The notes beneath the pieces were generated by a model. The model did not search any database, was not told where the DNA came from, and was given only the letters and a program-made list of their open reading frames with translations. Both the position numbers and the translations under genes were made by a program. Shown in pieces: positions 12,101 through 21,400 of a DNA stretch of 64,000 nt. The stretch comes from Haliclona indistincta (taxonomy: Eukaryota > Porifera > Demospongiae > Haplosclerida > Chalinidae). Where the stretch lies: contig OZ024784.1 of NCBI GenBank assembly GCA_964017065.1, positions 8,227,152 through 8,291,151 on the forward strand, read 5' to 3'. Each line of letters opens with the position of its first letter. Position 1 is the stretch's first letter.

Positions 12101-15100
12101 ATCTACTGTAACTAGGAGTGGGGCTAGCAGTTGATCTGGTCTGGCTTGGGGCGGGACTTGCTGTCGATCTAGTATAGCTAGGGGTGGGGCTTGCAGTAGA
12201 TCTTGACTGACTAGGAGCCGGGCTTGCAGTCGATCTAGTCTGGCTAGGGGTGGGGCTTGCTATCGATCTCGTCTGACTGGGCGTTGGGCTTGCTGTCGAT
12301 CTAGACTGGCTATGGCTAGTAGTAGAACTTGTAGTGGATGGTGTCTGGCTGGGGCTAGGGCTTACTGTTGATCTAGTCTGACTAGGGGCAGGACTAGATG
12401 AAGATGCACTGCTCCAATCTCCACTCTCCACTAGACGTGACCGCCTTCGGTAAAACACACCCAATGCTTGATCACCAGACATCTGCCCTTGACCTCTTCT
12501 TCGTACACCAGCTTTGTTTCGACGAGCAGCAATTTTGTACTGGGGCGCAGCTGCAGTTTCTGTTTTCTCGGGTGGTTTTTCAGTAACTGGATTCTCTTTT
12601 TCTGTTTCTTTCTGTTTTGTTTCAGGTGATCTGCTGTTAATGGTAGCATTTCTGTTGTACTCTTCTTGATTTGTCTCTTTTTCTTTGCTGGATTTTATTT
12701 TATCATTTGCAGTTTCTGTTCCTTCTGATGTTTCTTGCTTTCTTGAACTATTAGTATTGTTGTGAACCGTATAGGTAAGCCCATACTGGAATGGTTTGGT
12801 GATACAGGACGCACTACGAGAAGCTCTTGCAGCTGAAAAGGGACGTTCTGATCGTGTCGTTGTTGCTGGTTCACTTGATTCTGGACTATTGATTGATTTT
12901 GGCTCGGGACTCTTGATTTGAACAGGCTCTGGACTCTTGATATAAGCTGGTTCAGGACTCTTAGTTATAGCGGGCTCTGGACTCTTGGTGGTTCCAGCAG
13001 GTGTTGGAGTGCGAGAGGACTCAGGGCTAGACCCACTGTTACTGTCCATTGTAGGTGACCTGGACGTCTTTGTGCTCTCCTTACGACTTGCCCTTGTGGC
13101 TGGAGCAGCTGTAGATGTTGATGCATAGGCAATACCAAAACCAGAGAACCCTCCATATTTAGGTTTTCTTTTGTCATCGGTTCTTGATGCCACTGGCTTT
13201 GGCTCTGCTATCGGTTCTTTAGCTGCCGTCACCTTAGATTCAGTATCAGCAGTATCCTTGAGTATGGTTTTACCCAATGACTGAGAAGATTCTTCTTCCT
13301 TGTCTCTTACTACTCTTGTGTTACTTAGTTCTTTCAGTGAGATATTGCGAGGAGTCACAGAAGAGTACAGGTTAGGAACAGAGGAACGAGCAGACTGAGG
13401 GCGTTGATGTCGACGTGAAAAGGAAAGATTGCTGGTGAAATCATCCAAACCCTCAAACCCTGTGATTCATGCTATCATGATAATAACCGAATACGAGATC
13501 ACTTACCATCTGTTTTCACACTTCGTGTTTTTGATTCAGTAGTATTTCGGTCTACTGCTGCTGCTGTGCTTGACAAAGGAGAAGTAGATCTGTCTAGTCC
13601 CTTTGAACGCTCGACAACAGCTGTGATAGAATTAGTATTCGGACGCTAATGATCAGTTATAGCAAGCAATATGTGCTTACATGAACTAGATGAAGACAAA
13701 GGAGAAGTTGATCTGTCAAATCCCTTAGATCGATCCACGATGGCTATAATAATAAGAGTAGAGTTGTTGTTGTTGTCTAAGTAGGCAAAACTTACATGAA
13801 CCAGAACTTGACCTTTCAAGTCCTTTCGATCGATCTAAAATAGCTGGAGAATAAGGAAAACGTTAATAGCATGCTAAATAGAGTTTCTCTTGCATTCTTG
13901 CAAAGGGATGCAATAATATTGTTCTGTAATGAAAGTGCTTACATGGAGTAGATGAGGATGATAAAGGAGAATTTGTTCTGTCAAATCCTTTCGATCGATC
14001 TAAAATAGCTAAAAGCAAAATGGTAGTTAAAATTGTGCTAATCTTAGCTTGCTAGCAACTTGTCTACAAGTGTTAGCAAGTTGAGTGCTTACATGGGCTA
14101 GCTGAAAAAGAACCATTATCTGCATAAGGAAATTAGTGTGGTAACAAGTGCAAACATGTTGACGGCATGTGAAGTGTTTCTGTCACCTTTCCTAACACTG
14201 CTGTCCTTTCTTGCACCGGATGGAGGCTTTGCTGCAGTGAATCCAGGAGAGCTGACCGGAGTAGATGTGTCCACCGGCTTTGAAGACTGATGTCTGCATA
14301 TAAGGTGTTAGTATTAATTGATGTTGTCAAATTATTTATTTTTGTGTGCATTCGATTTCAAGAAGAAGCTCACTTGGGTGTCACTGCTGGTGATGTTGAT
14401 GGTGTTGAAGCAGCACTTGTACCATTTGTAAGTGTCGATAAATTTCCCGTCTGGCTCTTGCTACGTCGCATCTTTCTTGGAGTCCTTGACACATAAAAAT
14501 ACACTAAATTCTATTTTGTTTGATTCTCTGCCTTCACTTACCCTTGCTCAGTTTCATACTGAATGTCATAAAACTGTTTCACTGAATCCTGAAAGGAAAA
14601 CGAAGTATAATATCGGCATACGACATACACAAAGCAATAAAAATACCTCATAAGTCTTGAATTCTCTGAGCAAGTGTGTGTTTCGACCTTTTCTTTGATG
14701 ATACTGTAAACAAGAAAGAAAGGATTGTAAAGCGTGCAATACCTCATGCTCATGATCTTCATACACTCACACTCATGATCTTCTCCATTCCCTTTTCTTC
14801 TAGGTCATCGACCACTTCATAAAAGCTATCCATGTCACTAAAATTTGCAAGTGTCTACACATACAAGGAGTATGGAATGTGAGTCATTTGAACAACCTGC
14901 CAGGTGGTATGCATCTTACTCACCCGATTAATCAGACTCATTGTCTTTGCTTGAATGTCAGCATCGGCTACCGACTTCTCGTCAATAAGCAAAACCAGCA
15001 GAGCCCAAGGTTGTTGACCTAATGCAGACAGCGCGACAAGGTGTGTAACTTGTGGTCACAACAATCCTTGTAGTACCTTTCTGGTCAGCTACCGTCTCAA

Positions 15101-18100
15101 CAGCCTCTTTCAGGAGCTGTGCTGTCGACAAGCCCGAGTTCGAGTCAGGTGAACCAGTTCGCTGAGGAGAGTCTCTTCCGGATCGAGACACATTTCCTTG
15201 TCCTCCGCTGTCACCACTCTCAGTGTAGTTAATGAACAGCAAGAGCAAGTCCAGTACTGTCTTCACGACCATCTTAAACTACAGAGATGTTCCACACACA
15301 TGGTCATCGATCAGTGAGCTAGGTCACTATACCTTTGATGTACTCAGCTGATACAACCACTGAATTATCTCATTGCACTGGATCATCCCTTGCATTCCAT
15401 CAACATAAACAACAATTTCACCCAGTGCTGGAAGAAAGGATATGGTCAACTGAAGCGAACAATGATCTAGTACCTTTGAGAATGTACTGTTGGAATGTTT
15501 GATCTGCATCTCTGCCTACAGTAACTAGAGCATTGAGACCTTGGTTAGCTACGAACTCAGGAACAAGGTCGACATCATCCTATGGAAGGGAATAGAGATG
15601 TGTCATCATAGATAATAAGATACCTAATAAGAAGTCATGCACGAAGAAATACTATAAACACTTTAGTTACATACCTGAAACATCCTCTTTAGAGAAAACA
15701 GTGCTTGACGTAGCTTGCTTTTCTCAGCATTAAGCAGTGTTTCTGTGATGGAATGTAAAAATAATTTTATTATAATTGCAAAAATTATCAGAAACTTGTT
15801 ATTGAAATTCAAGCACAAATGTAAAGTGATCTTAATATGACTCACCAACTATGGTGTGTACTCTGACAGACAGCTTAGTGCGGAGTATCACAGCAGTGTC
15901 CCTGGAGTAACAAGAGACAGATAATTACTATAAACATTGTGACACGACCACTATAGCGCTCTAGCAGCAGTATTGTTCTTTGTCTTGAGCTGATGCTGAG
16001 TGTAGCTTGAATGGAGTCCTTGGCACCATACTTAGCTTGCTATTAGGCCAGACCACCCCTCCCATGTGCTTATTCGTCACTTATTTATCTGATATTGTTC
16101 TCTTATAGAGCTCCTAGCCACAACACACACTGTCCATGCTTATCGCTAATGTCATTAATAATTAGCGATCATCACGCCAGGTATGATATTATATTGCTGC
16201 TATTTTGGGTGTGTTACCATGGCAATTCAAGCTGGAGATCAGCCAAGCCACATGGTTAATAGCACATTCCATTGTGAGACCAGGACTAGAGCCAATTATA
16301 ATATCCAGTTTGTTAATGTGAAACTCACACAGATTATTAGCAAAAAATTCAATTGAATTTACTACACCTTGTAAATAGATAATGCATGTCATGCCTATTG
16401 CATAGTGTTTAGATCAATTTACAAACTCTGCCCCAGCAAAACACACAAAGCAATTCAAACATGACCTCCTCTTATGCTTGTTTTAGTAATTGTGGTTAGC
16501 CAATGCATGCCTGTGGCATGATTTATCATCAACAAGGAACAATAATTATATAATTGCCCCTTAATACACTCCATTGAGATGTAGATGCAAGATGGGATTT
16601 AAAAATTTAACATCACTCACTTGTCAAAGATGAGACAAAGATCTGACATGTTCTCATCAATATCAGCCTCCAACTCAAGGTACTTGAACTCTTTCTCACC
16701 TCCAGCATTACGAGAATACATGAGAGTAGCATCATCGATCTACAGTATACATCATAGTTAACTACCACCAAGAATATGTAACAGCATTTATAGCAGTAGT
16801 TATAGTGATACACGGTATATCAGCTACATAGTAAAATGTGACCAATGCCATGTTCCCACAAAGGAAGCACTTCCTTCTCTATTTAGTACCAACTACTGTG
16901 TCATACCGTGTGCTAGCACTGCAAAAAATAGCTAAGAATTACATAGTGGAAATAGTATAGATCAATTGGATTTGTTTACTGTTGCCAGTGACACTACTTG
17001 GGCTGCTTTGTGTGTGTGGCACAGTATGTCAACACATCAAACATGCAAATACTTCTACAGGTCTCCCACAGACCAAACGTCTCTCGGCAAAGACTGATCA
17101 AAGAAAGTTAACATTCTTTTCAAGAGTAAAGGCTGCCGCCACTGTTTAAAATGGGTGTGATAAATAACAAAACACAAACACAGAATTAGTGACAAAGTGT
17201 GCGCTAACTCCAATTGATAGCTGCACTAATTCACTTCAAGGCTCTCAGTAATAGTTATCAATTGTTTGTCAGCTCAACATGCTAGAGCAAATTAACAATG
17301 CAGACTTTCGCAATGGAATCAGCGTCTGCAGTGCTATGCAAGGAAGAACCACCAGCTAGACATCCAAGACTTAGCTAAAACTCAGTTTTAACAATATTCA
17401 TAGACCAGGAATGAGCATATGCACGAATAATAATAATCATAACAGGCTGCTGCTGGCCGCAGCAGTTCACATCACAACACACATCGACCGAGCGTAGATA
17501 CTGTTATACATGTGGATCCAACTTGTCACAGCCAATAATAGTTCAAGCAATGTGTGAGTGCATTCCATAGTACTGTAAAGTAATAGTTTAGCATGAACAA
17601 TGATTTCTCAAACATAATGCTAGCTGGATTGTGCAGATTATTCATTACCACACCTGGGGCAGTCAACACTTTAGCATCTGATTGACATGCACATAACTTA
17701 TTAACCAGTTCATGAATATATAATTCTCTGGTTGTGTCTAGCAATAGTGTAATTCAATCTGAGAGGATCATTATGACAGATCATTACCCATCATCAAAGT
17801 ACTGACCATCAGCTAGACTAGTACAATAGAAGGTCGTGCACTGACTGACAGAGATGACAGCATGTTATCAGTATAGGTGTCAACTACTTAGTCTCATGCA
17901 CATAGCTAGCTACAACAGTACAAGCTGCTCAACAATAACTAGTGTGGTTCATTTATGCTTACACAAACACTTTTGCATTGCTATCAACGTTATAGCAGTG
18001 ACATTACCCAGCTGTGCAGGGCTGTGTACACTGTGGCAACAGCTGCATGCAGGCTTTATTCATTCTCACCTTGTGTGGAGCTCGTAGAAATTTCTTCAGT

Positions 18101-18255
18101 CCAGCAATCTGGTCACAGAGACGAATGCCACCGACACAGGTGTACGACTTAGGCACCGATGGCTCAGCGTGCTTGAGGCTAGCAAGAGCGTTGAACGGGT
18201 CAACATCATCAATGTACTGCACACGGATCTCCACAGCCTCGTATCCGCTCATCAT
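9118..18255 (-). CDS. FHOD: FHOD-family formin (GBD/FH3-FH1-FH2-DAD)
   Basis: FHOD formins nucleate and bundle actin filaments downstream of Rho/ROCK signalling. The start MMSGYEAVEIRVQYIDDVDP matches the FHOD GTPase-binding-like N-terminus. FH3/armadillo exons follow between about 16740 and 14540 (LFSLKRMFQ, DDVDLVPEFVANQGLNAL, VDGMQGMIQCNEIIQWLY, MVVKTVLDLLLLFINYTES). A very long low-complexity exon (about 10985-13463) carries SPEPA and ASPTPSQTRST repeats and ends in the polyproline FH1 (10985-11150). FH2 exons run from about 10930 to 9540 (FLFTLASIPELNARLSLWRF, RRIVGTLLCIGNALSG). The C-terminus has a DAD-like stretch (EDLVSVLADQLLKESKKHVG, then RRR) and ends in RRTIGKPEELAQIEQF at about 9120-9235. 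A block of duplicated small exons lies at 13505-14011. Exact exon ends in the FH3 part were not all fixed. It is not distinguishable as FHOD1 or FHOD3. Confidence 0.9.
10985..11150 (-). other. FH1 polyproline tract of the formin
   Basis: On the minus strand this codes for runs of 7 to 8 prolines separated by GG or GA, the profilin-binding FH1 region directly before FH2. On the plus strand it reads as glycine-rich frames, which are artefacts. Confidence 0.9.
12100..12420 (-). repeat. In-frame Ser/Pro/Thr repeats in the formin linker
   Basis: About ten imperfect copies of a roughly 33 bp unit encode ASP(A/T)PSQTRST-like peptides. They lie in the disordered linker between FH3 and FH1. A second, shorter SPEPA-type repeat lies at about 12890-13000. 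Both are coding and in frame. Confidence 0.8.
13505..14011 (-). repeat. Tandemly duplicated phase-1 exons in FHOD
   Basis: Four consecutive small exons (about 13943-14010, 13796-13842, 13681-13744 and 13505-13622) encode variants of SILDRSKGFDRSTSPLSSS. Each begins and ends in phase 1, so each can be included or skipped without shifting the frame. Flanking intron sequence is also similar (GTAAG after a final T, CTATTTTAG-like starts), which indicates duplication of an exon-intron unit. Confidence 0.8.
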
Positions 18256-18488
18256 GAAGGCGGTATAGGCAGGCGATGGTCAAAACGCGTACACAGAAAG
18301 AACAGACAAAATTAACGAAATAGTCTGCTCACAAAATCAGAACTTCTTTCTTCTTTGCACTGTGAATGAATGAGAATTTATCGTCGGAACAAGAGCGGAT
18401 GTAGCGATAAGCCACTTCCGGTTTGTGATTATAATACGATAATATTGACCAGCTCAGCACGCACGTTGTCTCGAGCGAGGTCTCGAGC
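18256..18488. promoter_or_regulatory. Divergent promoter between FHOD and DPH2
   Basis: The two start codons lie 233 bp apart, head to head. No specific motif is claimed; the role follows from the arrangement. Confidence 0.45.
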
Positions 18489-21400
18489 ATGTCAGCTGAG
18501 TTTAGTAGCAAGTCAGAGGAGGTCCTTGGAAGGAGAGTTTGTGTGGATCAAAGGAAAAGACATGTTGAACTAAATACTTACTATGAGATTGATCGATGTA
18601 AGGAGTTCCTTGAACCTTACAGCAAGGTATGTTCAGCTTCATATGTCAAGGCAACACACACTTCACTTTATTTTCACAGGTTGCTCTCCAGTTTCCAGAT
18701 AACCTCTTAGTAGACTCTGTTACAGTGGCAGCCATGTTAGAAAAAAATGATACCAATGATAGAAAGATGGTGTATATACTTGGAGACACATCATACGGCA
18801 GGTATGTACCATACAATACAATTTGTGTCATAAAGAACAGATTTTACAAAACCCTCGGCTTGTCATGCACATTGTAGCGTTAGGTCCTGGTTTGGAGCAG
18901 CTATAGTGTCAACCTGCTAGCTATGTTAATCTGAAGACAGACCACAAGGGCGTGACCATGAACACGTGAGTAGGTAGCTATTGTTGTAGTGTACTGAAAT
19001 GTCTACGCACCCTCAGAGCTGTCCTGCAGTCATTAGATGGAATCTACAAGTACCTAGGTAATCAACTATGCGCGCTTTTGTAGCCAGAGAGATCTAAGAT
19101 GCCGTCAAGGTGAGCCAGCCATAACTCGAGAACGAAAGCACTTTAGCAAAATCCACGAGTCAAATCGCAAGCCATTGTCATGCTTATCATGCTAATAACC
19201 TTACCAGGGGGTAAAAGTATCGCTAATCTCTGCAGCTCGATGGACAGCGAATGACAGAGCAAGTACCGTAACCCTCGCGCATGTGCCGAGGGTTAAATAG
19301 AAAAGCCGCTACTGTGTGCATCCGAGTGAAAACAGACATGCTCATTATTAGGAAATTTGTTGTGATCGTAATCATAGTGGTTTCAGTTTACCATAGATAG
19401 TTAATCCTAGGTCATAGTAAGATTTTGTTGTGTCTTGATAAACAGTCTTCTCTTGATACTCAATGTGTGTGTTGCCTTAGTGTAAAAGGCTTGTTGGTCT
19501 AGTGGCATGATTCTCGCTTTGGGTGCGAGAGGTCCCGGGTTCAAATCCCGGACAAGCCCTTTTTGCTACTTGCAATAGCACTTTATGTCTTGACAAACAG
19601 TCTTCTCTTGATAGTCAATGTGTGTGATGCCCAAGCGTAACAGGCTTGTTGGTCTAGTGGTATGATTCTCGCTTTGGGTGTGAGAGGTCCCGGGTTCAAA
19701 TCCCGGACAAGCCCTTTTTGCTACTTGCAATAGCACTTTATTAACCCTCGGCACATGCGCGAGGGTTACGGTACTTCATCATGAAGCAAGATATGGGAGT
19801 CTGAAGCATCTACATGATATACATAATATAGTAAGCAGTGTAGACTCTGAGCATGCAGAGTAGGTGATTGAATTTTATGCTACGTGGATAGCGGATGTTG
19901 CTATCATAAAGCTGTTATCAATGCAACTTTTACAGCAGGTATCTACAATAGATTCACGCACTATTATTACTGATAGGTAAGCACTGAACGACCAAAATAA
20001 GCAGAAATCCATATTTGCTCAGGTTTTGTTGTGATTCTATTTTGCACATGAACTGTCTACCTTAAGTGAGGAAACTTGCTCACCTAGTGAGTTTGTATTG
20101 TAATAAGCTCTTGTTGTTGCTACTTTTATGTGTTTATCTCTTTGCATAATCTCTTAGGAGTTTTGAGTTTATCAAAACATTACTGATCACCCTAACACTA
20201 GGCAACTTACCATAACATGAATGTTTAAGTAATGTTTACTAGAACTGCATGCTCTTCCAACATTTTGTGTGTACTACATACTACTGCTATGATGTTATGG
20301 CTCTGTAGACAAGCCTCTCAAGTGTGTACGATCAGGAGCCTATACGATGTCTTGATGTCAAAGGCTTGTTGGTCTATTGGTATGATTTTTGCTTTGGGTG
20401 AGAGGTCCTGGGTTCAAATCCTGACATAGCCTTTTTGCTACTTGCTATAACTGTACTCAGAAATATAGGATAGACACTGATTTACTTCTTATAGCAAGCA
20501 ATGTAGTCTCTGAGCGTGTAGCAAGAGTATTAATGGCAAATTAAAGATTTCTGTATTGTATAGCAACAGGAGCGCATAATGAGAGTGAGCGGAATAAGAA
20601 GGCAGGAGCGGGACACTCCCACGCACTTGATTAAAAATTGCGACTCCAAACATGATGGCCGTGTTTCTAAAGATAGACTTGTGATGGCCGACAGTACACG
20701 TACGTACAGTTTCGTATTGGATGGAACTGGCCTTCTAGAAGGTAAGAAGTAGCTTCCACTCAACAAGTCGAATCCGTGATGGTGGACCGTCATGCTGTTT
20801 CTCTACAGCTGGTATACAAGCACGTGGAGATTGTCTGCGTGTCATCGTGGGTGTAGAAAGCTTCTACAAGCTGTTGCTTACCTCAAAGAGCCTCTAACTG
20901 CCAAGTTCCATCTAATACGAAACTGTACGTACATGTACCGTCGGCCATCACAAGTCTATCTTTAGAAACACGGCCATCATGTGAGTTGCAATTTTTAATC
21001 AAGTGCATGGGAGTGTGTCCACGATCTCTAAAGCATTTCTCTAGGGTTCTGAATACGTGAACAACCAATCGATCACTGTATTATAGAATATTCGGAAACA
21101 CATGCCGCATTAGATGGAGCCATAATTGCTCAATGGTGCTTTGCAAGAAGAGTTGGCTACTTTTAGGTGTTTATCTCTTTGCATAATCTCTTAGGAGTTT
21201 TGAGTTGATCATATCACTACTTATACACGAAGTACTAACTTACCACATTAATGATAATTGTGTTTCTAAGAGCTGCACGCTCTTTCTGTGCATTACATCT
21301 ACTGCTAAATGTTATGGCTCTTTAGACAAGCCTTGAAGTGACCTTGAATGTGTACAATGTCTAGATGTCAAAGGCTTGTTGGTCTAGTGGTATGATTCTC

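Larger units (their letters stand above)
19264..19774. repeat. tRNA pair bracketed by inverted 33 bp repeats
   Basis: TACCGTAACCCTCGCGCATG at 19264 and its inverted copy ending at 19774 (beginning TTAACCCTCGGCAC at 19740) flank the two tandem tRNA-Pro genes. The same terminal sequence caps the dispersed repeat at 39034. The right copy is a terminal fragment only. Confidence 0.75.
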
